NCBI RefSeq assembly: GCF_009684755.1
Contig: NZ_BLBC01000003.1
Coordinates: 1-52,029 of the forward strand
Direction of reading: 5' to 3'
Length of the DNA stretch: 52,029 nucleotides
From: Capnocytophaga felis
Lineage (GTDB): Bacteria > Bacteroidota > Bacteroidia > Flavobacteriales > Flavobacteriaceae
Each line of letters begins with the position of its first letter. The stretch's first letter is position 1. Below, one piece after another: positions 17,113-26,715 of this stretch. Below the pieces are notes generated by a model, which was not told where the DNA came from, did not search any database, and worked only from the letters and a program-made list of their open reading frames with translations. The translations under genes and the position numbers were made by a program.

Positions 17113-17814
17113 TCAATCTATTCCCAAAACATCTGTCATTGAAAATACACCTTTTTTGTTCAAAATCCACTCGGCTGCCAAAACAGCTCCCAAAGCAAAG
17201 CCTTCACGGCTGTGAGCTGTGTGTTTAATTTCAATGGTATCTACTTGACTTTCATAGGTTATGATATGAGTACCAGGCACATTTTCAATACGTTTTGACT
17301 CAATAGGTATTTCAGTTGTCCCTGCTTGTCCCAGTTTCCAAGCTGTTTTGTCTGAATTTGCAATAATTCCTTCTGCTAAGGTAATTGCCGTGCCACTTGG
17401 AGCATCTAACTTCTGGGTATGATGGATTTCTTCTATCGAAACTTCATAATTTTTTAGTGGAGCCATCAGCTTAGCTAACGTCTTATTCAAAGCAAAAAAT
17501 ACATTTACCCCCACACTAAAATTAGAAGCATACAAAAATGCACTTTGATGTTCCTTACAAATTTCTACTGCTTTATCATAATCTTTTAGCCAACCCGTAG
17601 TTCCCGAAATTACAGGAACTTGACTTTTAATACAACTTACAATATTGCTAAAAGCACTATCAGGCGTACTAAATTCAATCGCGACATCTGCAACAGAAAT
17701 ATCATAAGATGTTTGTGAATTATCTACCTTTAAAACTATTTCGTGACCTCGTTTCGTTGCTATTTTTTCAATGGTTTTCCCCATTTTTCCATATCCGAGT
17801 AAGGCTATTTTCAT
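17113..17814 (-). CDS. dapB: 4-hydroxy-tetrahydrodipicolinate reductase
   Basis: DapB makes tetrahydrodipicolinate for diaminopimelate and lysine. The 233 residues start at MKIALLGYGKMGK, with the GxGxxG nucleotide loop. ISGTTGW near 76, IEEIHHTQKLDAPSGTA (catalytic His pair and Lys region, about 127-143) and the C-terminal SREGFALGA follow. The longer frame from 17853 was rejected because a good promoter lies at 17843-17874, downstream of that start. LysA of the same pathway is encoded elsewhere in the window, at 28727. Confidence 0.95.
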   Translation of the reverse strand: MKIALLGYGKMGKTIEKIATKRGHEIVLKVDNSQTSYDISVADVAIEFSTPDSAFSNIVSCIKSQVPVISGTTGWLKDYDKAVEICKEHQSAFLYASNFSVGVNVFFALNKTLAKLMAPLKNYEVSIEEIHHTQKLDAPSGTAITLAEGIIANSDKTAWKLGQAGTTEIPIESKRIENVPGTHIITYESQVDTIEIKHTAHSREGFALGAVLAAEWILNKKGVFSMTDVLGID

Positions 17815-17842
17815 CTGTGAATTATTTTTTGAAATTGAGCTA

Positions 17843-17874
17843 CAAATATACATTACTTAGCTATAAAAATCAAA
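17843..17874 (-). promoter_or_regulatory. Promoter of dapB
   Basis: On the minus strand TTTG (17871-17874) and TATATTTG (17843-17850) are spaced by 20 bases. This is a full match to the Bacteroidota consensus, and it decides the dapB start. Confidence 0.8.
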
Positions 17875-17907
17875 AAAAGAGGTTCTTTTTAAGAAAAACC
17901 TCTTTTT
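17872..17907 (-). terminator. Terminator after the barrel protein gene
   Basis: AAAAAGAGGTT pairs with AACCTCTTTTT around a short loop, followed by T on the minus strand. It lies 20 bases after the stop of the outer-membrane protein gene and overlaps the dapB -33 element. Confidence 0.8.
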
Positions 17908-17926
17908 GAAAAATATATTTTAAATC

Positions 17927-18766
17927 CTAAAAATGGAAAGTGAAACCAAAATTGAATCCTATTGATGAATAAGGCGATTTATCTTGATTTGCCACAGATA
18001 CTTCATCTTCTTGCAACAAAGTGGAAAGCTTAGTTACTAAAGGTTTGGCTTTTTCTACAAGTGCTTTATGTTGTGGAGATGGAGAGGCTGATAATCTTTC
18101 CAATGTAGTATTTACATTTCCTAAAAATTCCTTTGATGAAACATTTTTACCTCCGAATGTTCCATTGAAATTATCTAATTTCAACTTATCAGGAGCAACG
18201 CTTATATTTATGTACTCACCCTCAACAAAGAAAGAAAGTTTTTCGGTAAGTTTGAATCGATACCCCAATCCTCCAATAAATCCAAAAGGCATTTTTCCGC
18301 TTGTTTTTGAAGTTACGGTTGCTTTGGCTGGCATTGAAAATGGCGTTAAATTTATATTTGTATTAATTTCTGAAGAACCACCCACTTTCGTAACACCTCC
18401 AGCACGCAAATAAATATTTTCAGTTACATTGAACACTGCCGATAATGACGCTCCAAATACACTTGATTTAGAAATTGACTCAGAAACAGGAGTTTTTGAA
18501 GTTTTAACCTCTTTTCCGTGTAAATAACCTACTGCTAATTCTGCTCCCCATCTCTTGTTAAAAAAGTATCCTCCTCTCAACTGTGTTTGGAAACCTGCTC
18601 CAAAACTTCCTTCCAAATCCGATGAAACTCCAGTCAACGCTACCTCTTCTCCAACTTTCTTTTTGTGGGCTTCAAATCCGTAGCCTCCACTTACCGAAAC
18701 ATAAGTTTGCCCATAAACTGTTGCTCCAAAAATCGCGGCTACAGCCAATAAAAAATTTCTCTTCAT
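17927..18766 (-). CDS. Outer-membrane beta-barrel protein
   Basis: The 279 residues have a signal peptide (MKRNFLLAVAAIFGATVYGQ). Alternating beta strands with Gly-rich turns follow (GGYFFNKRWGAELAVGYLHG; FGFIGGLGYRFKLTEKLSFFVEGEYI), and the last residues, IGFNFGFTFHF, are a classic C-terminal barrel strand. This is an OmpA/OprF-type small barrel with no visible peptidoglycan-binding domain. A helical, charged insert (about 210-255) may be an external loop. The function is unknown. It is a single gene closed by its own terminator. Confidence 0.85.
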   Translation of the reverse strand: MKRNFLLAVAAIFGATVYGQTYVSVSGGYGFEAHKKKVGEEVALTGVSSDLEGSFGAGFQTQLRGGYFFNKRWGAELAVGYLHGKEVKTSKTPVSESISKSSVFGASLSAVFNVTENIYLRAGGVTKVGGSSEINTNINLTPFSMPAKATVTSKTSGKMPFGFIGGLGYRFKLTEKLSFFVEGEYINISVAPDKLKLDNFNGTFGGKNVSSKEFLGNVNTTLERLSASPSPQHKALVEKAKPLVTKLSTLLQEDEVSVANQDKSPYSSIGFNFGFTFHF

Positions 18767-18829
18767 TATTTAAATGTTTATACGTTTTTGCAAACGTATA
18801 AAAAAAAACAAAATCTCCAAACAGATTTC

Positions 18830-19180
18830 TTAAAAAATACTTAAAAGCTCACTAATTTTTTCGGCAGGTCTGCCAATAACAGCTTTATCTCCCACAATAA
18901 CTATTGGTCTTTCAATAAGTTGAGGAAAATCAACCATCGCTTGAATAATTTCCTCATCAGTTAAATTTTTATGCTTAAAGTTCTCTTTCCAAATAGTTTC
19001 ATTTTTTCGAACCAAATCTAATGGAGAAATATTCAATTTTGATAAAATATCAATTATTTCTTCTTTTTTTGGAGGATTTTTCATATAATCTACAACTTCA
19101 TATTCTCTTTTTGATTCGTTAAGTAAATCCAAACCGCAACGAGACTTTGAACATCTTGGATTGTGATATATTTTTATCAT
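18830..19180 (-). CDS. ArsC/Spx-family protein (arsenate reductase-like)
   Basis: The 116 residues have the ArsC fold. The signature IYHNPRCSKSRCGLDLL has the catalytic Cys at about residue 10, and IERPIVIVGDKAVIGRP near 90 is the conserved C-terminal block. Members reduce arsenate with glutathione/glutaredoxin or act without a known substrate. No arsenic genes are nearby, so arsenate may not be the real substrate. It lies 12 bases downstream of the NlpC/P60 gene and is probably co-transcribed with it. Confidence 0.88.
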   Translation of the reverse strand: MIKIYHNPRCSKSRCGLDLLNESKREYEVVDYMKNPPKKEEIIDILSKLNISPLDLVRKNETIWKENFKHKNLTDEEIIQAMVDFPQLIERPIVIVGDKAVIGRPAEKISELLSIF

Positions 19181-19192
19181 TTTTATAGTATT

Positions 19193-19957
19193 TTAAAATA
19201 TTCTACGCATTAAACGCAGTTTATGTGTATAATTTCTAATTTCAGAATTAAATATTCCTATATGATCTAATTTATCAATGCGAACTTTTCCATAAGAATG
19301 AATAATTTGATTATTTCCCAACAAAATCCCCACGTGTATGATATTTCCTTCATCATCATCAAAAAATGCCAAATCGCCCGGAATGGTCTCTTCAATAAAG
19401 CTAACTAACTCTCCCTGTGTCGCTTGTCGCGAAACTTCTCTCAAAAGTGAAATTCCGTTAAGTTTATAAACCATCTGTACAAGACCCGAAGCATCTATTC
19501 CGAAAGGAGTTTTTCCTCCCCACAAATAAGGCACGTTCAAATATTCCAAAGCTGTTGCCACAACGCCCGAATGTTTTGGTTTTTGGTTCCTTATGCCTAC
19601 TTTTAGAAGAAAATTATGAGTGAAATCAGCCCCCTTTGGAATTTGCAGAAAAGAATTTTCGCTATTTTTTATTGATAATTTTGTTACAAAATTGTGGGCA
19701 TAACGTATCTTTTTTTTAAGAGCTTTTCTGTACTCTTTATCAGATATTTCCATAAATTGGCTATTCAAAACCCATCCTTCCGTTCCATCAAAAATCATTC
19801 GAATAAAACTCCATTCCTCCTGTTTTTCAATCACTTGTAATAAATCTCCAAACAATAATTGAGTTGTCATCTGTGCAACATCAGAAGGTTCCACTCGAAT
19901 GGGAACAACACTCAAATGACATATTCCGTAAGGTGTGTATAATATTTTCATATTCAT
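19193..19957 (-). CDS. NlpC/P60-fold protein with SH3 domain, catalytic Cys replaced
   Basis: The 254 residues have a bacterial SH3-like half (about 1-130) and an NlpC/P60 half (about 135-254), like peptidoglycan endopeptidases. The active-site block reads YLWGGKTPFGIDASGLVQM, where the family has GIDCSG. The Cys nucleophile is Ala (codon GCT). The His block IIHVGILLGNNQIIHS is present. No signal peptide is clear from the chosen start. A -7 element at 19965-19972 rules out the longer frame from 19987. It is either inactive and wall-binding, or it has a non-canonical nucleophile. Confidence 0.85.
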   Translation of the reverse strand: MNMKILYTPYGICHLSVVPIRVEPSDVAQMTTQLLFGDLLQVIEKQEEWSFIRMIFDGTEGWVLNSQFMEISDKEYRKALKKKIRYAHNFVTKLSIKNSENSFLQIPKGADFTHNFLLKVGIRNQKPKHSGVVATALEYLNVPYLWGGKTPFGIDASGLVQMVYKLNGISLLREVSRQATQGELVSFIEETIPGDLAFFDDDEGNIIHVGILLGNNQIIHSYGKVRIDKLDHIGIFNSEIRNYTHKLRLMRRIF

Positions 19958-19964
19958 TATGTTG

Positions 19965-19972
19965 CAAAAATA
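19965..19972 (-). promoter_or_regulatory. -7 promoter element of the NlpC/P60 gene
   Basis: TATTTTTG on the minus strand matches TAnnTTTG. It lies only about 8 bases before the ATG, implying a leaderless or very short-leader transcript. Confidence 0.5.
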
Positions 19973-20087
19973 AAAAATAAGGAACATAAATCAATATAAT
20001 TCCTTATTTTTCGTTTGAAATTTTTAAAAATCAGGCAATTTGTACATTTTTTGGAAACAATTACCTATTTTCTGAATTCTTAGAAAA

Positions 20088-20939
20088 TTATCTGTTTTTA
20101 ACGTGAAAAGCCACCAGTCCATCGATTGGTTTTCGCAGAACAGTTCCTAATTTCAAATTATTTTCCGTAAGTACTTCTTTGAGAATATCTTGCAGGTAGA
20201 AAGCAATACTTCCCACGAAGTTAATCGGAACTTCATATCTGGCTTCGTATTGTGAAATCCAGTGATCTACGAATAATTGCATTCCGTTTTTGATGATATT
20301 TCTGCAATATTCGTGGTTTTTATTTTCAACGATAAATTTTGCGAATGTCGCTAAATAGCTGTTAGGATTTGGCAATTTATACAAATGATTTTTTATCACA
20401 TCGGAATTCAAATCATACTGTTTTTCAAAAGTTTGAGCCAAATCTTTCGGCATTTTGTTAAAGAAATAGTCGGTTATTAAACGCTTTCCATAGAAATTTC
20501 CACTGGATTCGTCCATCAAAATATAACCTAATGAATCCACCGCCTGAACCAGTTTTTCTCCGTTCCAATAAGAGCAGTTAGCTCCCGTACCCAGAATACA
20601 AACAATGGCTTTATCGACAGGATTTGTGGTAGCGTAAACCGCAGCAAAAGTATCTTCCTTAACGTCTACTTTTGCATTTTTAAAGATAGATTTGAGCATA
20701 CGTTCCACAAAATTCCACATACGCTCAGTCCCGCAACCGGCACCGTAGAAATAGATTTCCGAAACGTCATTCTTATGGTCAGAAAGTTCTTTATTGGTTG
20801 TTACACGTTCCACAAAAACCTCCTGATCAATCACTTCCGGATTAAGCCCCAATGTTTGCGTAAGGAATAGTTTTTCTCCTTGTGAGTTTAAGGCTGTCCA
20901 GTCTGCCTTTGTTGCTCCACTATCAACAATTAAAATCAT
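20088..20939 (-). CDS. BadF/BadG-type sugar kinase, N-acetylglucosamine kinase-like
   Basis: The 283 residues have the actin-like ATPase fold. The phosphate-1 loop is ILIVDSGATKADW (about 2-14), VCILGTGANCSYWNG lies near 113, and an adenosine-binding region FVGSIAFYL lies near 243. This family phosphorylates N-acetylglucosamine or other amino sugars in the cytosol. The gene follows gapA and pfkA on the same strand, as in other Bacteroidota. It would feed recycled amino sugars into glycolysis. The exact sugar is inferred from the family. Confidence 0.85.
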   Translation of the reverse strand: MILIVDSGATKADWTALNSQGEKLFLTQTLGLNPEVIDQEVFVERVTTNKELSDHKNDVSEIYFYGAGCGTERMWNFVERMLKSIFKNAKVDVKEDTFAAVYATTNPVDKAIVCILGTGANCSYWNGEKLVQAVDSLGYILMDESSGNFYGKRLITDYFFNKMPKDLAQTFEKQYDLNSDVIKNHLYKLPNPNSYLATFAKFIVENKNHEYCRNIIKNGMQLFVDHWISQYEARYEVPINFVGSIAFYLQDILKEVLTENNLKLGTVLRKPIDGLVAFHVKNR

Positions 20940-20974
20940 ATTTTACAATTTTATATTATCAGACAACTAAAAAA

Positions 20975-21007
20975 TTAAGGCTGTCCCGATTCTTTCGGTC
21001 AGCCTTA
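20975..21007 (-). terminator. Terminator after gapA
   Basis: AAGGCTG pairs with CAGCCTT with an inner CCGA/TCGG extension, followed by TTAATTTTTT on the minus strand. It separates gapA from the kinase gene, so the kinase may depend on readthrough. Confidence 0.75.
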
Positions 21008-21017
21008 GCATTTATTA

Positions 21018-22022
<1,005 letters not shown>

Positions 22023-22094
22023 CTATTTTTTTATTTGTTATTAAATTATTTTTTATTCAAGTTTTATTATACAGAATTAAAACAGAAACAAAAG

Positions 22095-23084
22095 CTACAC
22101 GCTCATAATTTCTGCTACGCGAACCAGTTCCATATCCAATTTGCTTTCGCCTTTGATAGCTTTTTCAAGAGGAGTCAAATCAATTTTATCGTTGTTAATG
22201 CCCACCATATAATTTGATTTTCCTTCCAAAAGTGTTTCAACGGCTTTCACGCCCATACGGCTGGCAAGTACGCGGTCATAGCACGACGGAGCTCCCCCAC
22301 GTTGCATATGCCCCAAAATTGCCACCCGAATATCATATTCAGGATGTTTTTTCTCTACGTAGTCTTTTAGTTCAAAAATGTTTTTTCCTGTTTTATCACC
22401 TTCGGCAACCACAATAATGTTGGAAGTTTTTCCTTTGGCGTGCCCTTCTTCAATATCTTGTAACAATTCCTCAATGGGAGTGTCTTCCTCTGGAATTAAA
22501 ATACGCTCGGCTCCTCCGCCAATTCCTGTATTTAAAGCGATAAAGCCTGCATCGCGTCCCATTACCTCAATGAAAAACATACGGTTGTGTGAGCTTGCTG
22601 TATCACGAATTTTGTCGATAGCCTCAACGGCTGTATTCAGAGCCGTGTCGTAGCCCAACGTATGGCTGGTTCCGTATATGTCGTTGTCGATAGTTCCCGG
22701 AATTCCCATTACGGGGAAATTGTGTTCCTCATTGAAGAGCAACGCTCCTGTAAATGAACCATCTCCACCGATAACCACAAGGGCATCTACATCATTTTTT
22801 TTAAGATTTTCGTAGGCTTTTTGGCGACCTTCTTTACTTCTGAAATCCTTAGAACGTGCCGATTTTAAGAAAGTTCCTCCTTTATTGATAGTATCGCGTA
22901 CACTTCGAGCGTTGAGTTCCACAAAATCGGCTTCAATCATTCCTTGATAACCACGATACACTCCTAAAACTGCTATGTTATGATAAGCACACGTACGAAC
23001 CACCGCACGAATAGCAGCATTCATCCCGGGAGCATCTCCTCCGGAGGTTAAAACAGCTATTTTCTTAATCTTTTTTTCTGACAT
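22095..23084 (-). CDS. pfkA: ATP-dependent 6-phosphofructokinase
   Basis: The 329 residues begin with AVLTSGGDAPGMNAAIRA (ATP site). IGGDGSFTGA lies near 103, GIPGTIDNDIYGTSHTLGYDTA (split here as GIPGTIDND and LGYDTA) near 127-145, and ILGHMQRGG near 250. It commits fructose 6-phosphate to glycolysis. GGDGS with Gly at the ATP-specificity position supports ATP rather than pyrophosphate use. It heads the pfkA-gapA unit and is divergent from the sugar transporter gene. Confidence 0.97.
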   Translation of the reverse strand: MSEKKIKKIAVLTSGGDAPGMNAAIRAVVRTCAYHNIAVLGVYRGYQGMIEADFVELNARSVRDTINKGGTFLKSARSKDFRSKEGRQKAYENLKKNDVDALVVIGGDGSFTGALLFNEEHNFPVMGIPGTIDNDIYGTSHTLGYDTALNTAVEAIDKIRDTASSHNRMFFIEVMGRDAGFIALNTGIGGGAERILIPEEDTPIEELLQDIEEGHAKGKTSNIIVVAEGDKTGKNIFELKDYVEKKHPEYDIRVAILGHMQRGGAPSCYDRVLASRMGVKAVETLLEGKSNYMVGINNDKIDLTPLEKAIKGESKLDMELVRVAEIMSV

Positions 23085-23424
23085 TTATATACACATTATT
23101 TTTTTTGCGAGGTAAAATTACAATTTTTTTTTGAAATAGCTCCACTTTTTTTACTTTTTTAATCCGAATGAATATGACATCTCAGTAATCACAACACAAT
23201 TAAGGAGTTAAGAGTCTTATTAAATTGTATTTTGATTTCTTTCTTTCTAAAATGAAAAATACAAATTGCAAAAATCAGAAACTTTTTTATTATCAATAAC
23301 TTATATTTATGCATTTGGTTTAAAACATATTTTTATACGGAATTACTTTTCCTATTGACAAAAAAGTATTAATTTAGGCAGCTGAATTTTAAATATTGTT
23401 CATAACCGATTAAAATAATTTAAT
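23085..23424. other. Divergent intergenic region, no gene
   Basis: These 340 bases separate the divergent pfkA and sugar transporter genes. They are very AT-rich with several T-runs. I see no convincing full -33/-7 pair, hairpin or conserved motif. The promoters of both units should lie here. Confidence 0.5.
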
Positions 23425-24663
23425 ATGCAAACAAACAATTCTTCAAAAAGTTTTATAGTTCCGTTGGCGTTCATCGGGCTGATGTTCTTCTCCATTGGAT
23501 TTGCTTTGGGGATTAATTCGTATCTAATTCCTGTTTTAAAAGGAACTTTAGATATTTCATCTGCAGGAAGTTATATGCTTTTGGCTGCAACTTTCATTCC
23601 GTTTTTGATTTTCGGGTATCCGGCTTCGATGCTGATAAAAAAAATCGGGTATAAAAAAACAATGGCTTTTTCATTCTTGCTTTTTGCTATTGCTTTCGGG
23701 ATTTTTGCTACGGCAACTAATTTTTACATCTTTTTGGTTGCTTCTTTTGTAAGTGGAGCTGCCAACGCCTATCTGCAAGCATCGGTGAATCCTTACACAA
23801 CCATTTTAGGTCCTATTGAAAGTGCCGCAAAACGCATCAGTATAATGGGTATCTGCAACAAATTAGCTTGGCCTATCGCTCCTTTGTTTTTAGCCTTCGT
23901 TATTGGAAAAAGTATTGAGGATGTAACTCCTGCTGACCTTCAATTGCCTTTCTATATCATCGTGGGGGTGTTCCTTGCGTTGGGGGTTGTTTCGCTTATG
24001 GCTCCGCTTCCTGAGGTAAAAGCAGCCGGGGAAGACGAAGATTCTGCTGAAAGTACACTTACCGACAGCAACGGAAAGAATTCAATCACTGATTTTCCGT
24101 ATTTACTTTTAGGTGTTTTGGCTTTATTCTTCTATGTGGGAGTCGAAACCATCTCATTGGCAACAATGGTGGATTATGCAAAAGATATTGAAGAACACGG
24201 AGTAAAAATAGCTTCGTTATTCGGGCTTGAAATCGGGAAAGTAGCTGCATTTATTCCTTCTATCGGAATGATTATCGGGTACATCTGCGGTGCTTTATTC
24301 ATCCCGAAATATATTTCACAATCAGCGGCACTTAAAATCTGCTCTTTGCTGGCTATTTTCGGCACAATAGCCGTTGGGCTTGCTCCTGCTGAATATTCAA
24401 TCTACTTTATTTCATTTATGGCTTTGGGTTGCTCGCTAATGTGGCCTGCCATCTGGCCTTTGGCAATGGACGGATTGGGTAAATTCACCAAAACGGGAGC
24501 TTCTCTTTTAACTATGGCGATTGCCGGTGGAGCTGTGCTTCCGCTTATTTTCGGGTGGCTGAAAGATAGTTACGGAATGCAAAACGCTTACTGGCTTTGT
24601 CTTCCTTGTTTCGTGTTTATATTATATTATGGTATGGCAGGACACAAAGTTGGTAAAAAATAG
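23425..24663 (+). CDS. FucP-type sugar:proton symporter (major facilitator family)
   Basis: The 412 residues form about 12 membrane helices with a long central loop (about 198-218, acidic). The N-terminus (LMFFSIGFALGINSYLIPVL) and the block AANAYLQASVNPYTTILG near 112 mark the FucP/glucose-galactose porter group of the inner membrane. Its sugar could be glucose, galactose or N-acetylglucosamine. The neighbouring amino-sugar kinase, GapA and PfkA genes fit a hexose supply route. It is divergent from pfkA and has its own terminator. Confidence 0.9.
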   Translation: MQTNNSSKSFIVPLAFIGLMFFSIGFALGINSYLIPVLKGTLDISSAGSYMLLAATFIPFLIFGYPASMLIKKIGYKKTMAFSFLLFAIAFGIFATATNFYIFLVASFVSGAANAYLQASVNPYTTILGPIESAAKRISIMGICNKLAWPIAPLFLAFVIGKSIEDVTPADLQLPFYIIVGVFLALGVVSLMAPLPEVKAAGEDEDSAESTLTDSNGKNSITDFPYLLLGVLALFFYVGVETISLATMVDYAKDIEEHGVKIASLFGLEIGKVAAFIPSIGMIIGYICGALFIPKYISQSAALKICSLLAIFGTIAVGLAPAEYSIYFISFMALGCSLMWPAIWPLAMDGLGKFTKTGASLLTMAIAGGAVLPLIFGWLKDSYGMQNAYWLCLPCFVFILYYGMAGHKVGKK

Positions 24664-24686
24664 TTCGATTTTTATATCTGCAAACG

Positions 24687-24718
24687 AAAAACCGATAACT
24701 TAAGGTTATCGGTTTTTT
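24687..24718 (+). terminator. Terminator of the sugar transporter gene
   Basis: AAAACCGATAAC pairs with GTTATCGGTTTT and is followed by a T-run, 24 bases after the stop. Confidence 0.85.
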
Positions 24719-24763
24719 ATTTTCCCCTACATATAACTAGCTTATATACCTAATTCACTTCAG

Positions 24764-24906
24764 ATTGTTAAGTTTTAAAATCCTCCTTTGAAGAAAAAAG
24801 CCCACGAAAGAGGGATATTGGGGAAGGCGGAAGATGTTATGTTAAACGTAACATCCCCCTACCCCCTTCAAAAGGGGGAATTGTAGCAACAAATTATTTT
24901 AAGTTA
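24764..24906. repeat. Diverged copy of the palindromic repeat element
   Basis: It shares the segments AAGTTTTAAAATCCTCC, the ATGTTA...TAACAT hairpin, CCCCCTTCAAAAGGGGG and TTTTAAGTTxGxTATA with the two copies at 26185-26530. The middle of the element is replaced by an unrelated AT/GA-rich stretch. It abuts the end of the cysteine desulfurase gene. Confidence 0.75.
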
Positions 24907-24907
24907 G

Positions 24908-26059
24908 CTATAACGTGCTTAATACATCTACAAGGGTATCTATTTCTTGTTTTGTATTGAATTGAGAGAATGAAAATCTAAGTGAAGGTATCTTTAGTCG
25001 GTCTTCAGGGAGAAAAGCCGTCAGAACGTGCGAATTTTGCGTACTTCCGCTTTGACAGGCACTCCCTTTGGAACAGGCTATGCCCTTTAAATCAAGGTAA
25101 AACAACAATGTATCATTCTTCTGTTTTAAAGAAGGAAATCCCACGTTTATAATTGTATGCGTGCTTTGTCTTAAATCAGCAGATTTTCCGTTAAACAATG
25201 CGTCGGGAAATACTTCTTTTATCCTTTTAATAAAATATTGCTTCAATTCGGATAGATATAACGTATTTTCTTCCAAGTTTTTATACGACTGAACAAAAGC
25301 CTTTTCCATTGCTACGATGTTATGTAAAGGTTCCGTACCTCCTCGCATTCCCCGCTCCTGCTCTCCTCCGAATATGAATCCATTTAGGTCAATTCCCTTT
25401 TGGATATAAGCAAACCCAACGCCTTTAATTCCGTGAAATTTATGAGCCGAAGCCGCCATAAAATCTACCGAAAGTTCGTTTAAATTCAATCGAAAATGCC
25501 CGACAGACTGTACCATATCCGAATGAAAATAAGCTCCGTACAATTTGCAAAGTTCAGAAACCTTTTTCAGCGGAAGAATATTCCCTATTTCATTATTAAC
25601 GTGCATTAAGCTGACTAAAACCTTCTGTCGGCTTGTTTTTTGCAAAAGCTCTTCCAAATGTTTTAAATCAACATCACCTTCTTCCGTTAAACGAACATAA
25701 TGAATATCAATATGGTATTCTGTTTTTAATAATTCTGTGGTATGCAGCACCGCGTGATGCTCAATGGGCGATGTAATAATGGTTTGTACTCCCAAATCAC
25801 GAACGCAACCTCGCAAAATGAGATTATTAGCCTCCGTTCCGCCTGATGTAAATATAATTTCCGATGCTTGAACTTGCAATTCTTTGGCAATATTCTTTCT
25901 CGCACTTTCAATCAATGACTTTGCAGAACGCCCAAAACTATGTGTTGATGACGGATTTCCGTAAATATCTGAAAGTGTTTGGCTTAAAACTTCCAAAACC
26001 TCAGCAAATGGCTGAGTTGTTGAAGCATTATCGAAATATATTCTATCCTTGAGGTTCAT
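24908..26059 (-). CDS. Cysteine desulfurase family protein (NifS/IscS-like)
   Basis: This PLP enzyme removes sulfur from cysteine for iron-sulfur clusters and tRNA thiolation. The 383 residues begin with IYFDNASTTQPFAEV. TSGGTEANNLIL lies near 70, SAHKFHGIKGVGF near 201 (the Schiff-base Lys), and the catalytic loop ACSKGSACQSGS near 331 (Cys). The short loop CSKGSAC fits the group I / NifS-like aminotransferase V family. It is monocistronic, with repeat elements on both sides. Confidence 0.93.
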   Translation of the reverse strand: MNLKDRIYFDNASTTQPFAEVLEVLSQTLSDIYGNPSSTHSFGRSAKSLIESARKNIAKELQVQASEIIFTSGGTEANNLILRGCVRDLGVQTIITSPIEHHAVLHTTELLKTEYHIDIHYVRLTEEGDVDLKHLEELLQKTSRQKVLVSLMHVNNEIGNILPLKKVSELCKLYGAYFHSDMVQSVGHFRLNLNELSVDFMAASAHKFHGIKGVGFAYIQKGIDLNGFIFGGEQERGMRGGTEPLHNIVAMEKAFVQSYKNLEENTLYLSELKQYFIKRIKEVFPDALFNGKSADLRQSTHTIINVGFPSLKQKNDTLLFYLDLKGIACSKGSACQSGSTQNSHVLTAFLPEDRLKIPSLRFSFSQFNTKQEIDTLVDVLSTL

Positions 26060-26129
26060 TTAAGAGCTTTATTTTACTGCAAAGATAGTAATTTGATTTA
26101 TTAAAAAATAGGAAAGTACTAAAAACCAG

Positions 26130-26160
26130 TCTTTTTGTCAGACTGATCGTAGTCGAAGTC
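26130..26160. repeat. Degenerate REP-like half element
   Basis: TTGTCAGACTGATCGTAGTC matches, with a few substitutions, the arm of the large palindrome near 51896-51907 (GTCAGGCTGAGCGTAGTCGA on its minus strand). A partly matching inverted partner (TCAGCTTGACAAAAA) lies at 26344-26358. Together they enclose the first repeat copy. Confidence 0.6.
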
Positions 26161-26184
26161 TATATTATCATTATAAATTTAGGC

Positions 26185-26342
26185 TTCAATTATATTCAAT
26201 TTACTTTGAATTGTCGAGTTTTAAAATCCTCCTTTGAAGGAGGTGTCCGAAGGACGGAGGATGTTATATTAAAAGAAACATCCCCCTACCCCCTTCAAAA
26301 GGGGGAATCATAATAACAAACTATTTCAAGTTGGTTATATAT
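26185..26342. repeat. Palindromic repeat element, tandem copy 1
   Basis: This is the first of two near-identical copies with a 189-base period. It contains three internal hairpins: CCTCCTTTGAAGGAGG, ATGTTA...TAACAT-like, and CCCCTTCAAAAGGGG. The block GGTGTCCGAAGGACGGAGG is also palindromic. No coding frame runs through it. It is a REP-type or small non-autonomous mobile element by appearance. Confidence 0.8.
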
Positions 26343-26373
26343 TCAGCTTGACAAAAAAGACAATCGAAATAAC

Positions 26374-26530
26374 TTCAATTATATTCCATTTACTTTGAAT
26401 TATCGAGTTTTAAAATCCTCCTTTGAAGGAGGTGTCCGAAGGACGGAGGATGTTATATTAAAAAAAACATCCCCCTACCCCCTTTTAAAGGAGGAATCAT
26501 AATAACAAACTATTTTAAGTTGGTTACATA
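26374..26530. repeat. Palindromic repeat element, tandem copy 2
   Basis: This copy differs from the one at 26185 by only a handful of substitutions. With 24764 and the flanking REP-like halves it fills most of the 656-base gap between the cysteine desulfurase gene and the next gene. The remainder (26531-26715) is AT-rich and should hold the promoter of the gene at 26716; I see only an imperfect -7 (TATCTTCG, 26653-26660). Confidence 0.8.
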
Positions 26531-26715
26531 TTTATCCTAATAAAATTCATTTAACAGCTACTTTTTTCTATCTGCAGGGCGATTATTTTAAAAAAAATAC
26601 TTAATTCTGAAAATTATTTTCTTAATTATTTTTAATTTAAAACTATTTTTTGTATCTTCGGGGCATATAAAACTATCCTTAATAAATAGTGTTTAATTTT
26701 TAAATTTATAACGAT

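Noticed and set aside
26130-26530. CRISPR array
   Set aside because: Only two long near-identical units are present, the repeats are 150 bases or more, there are no regular unique spacers and no cas genes.
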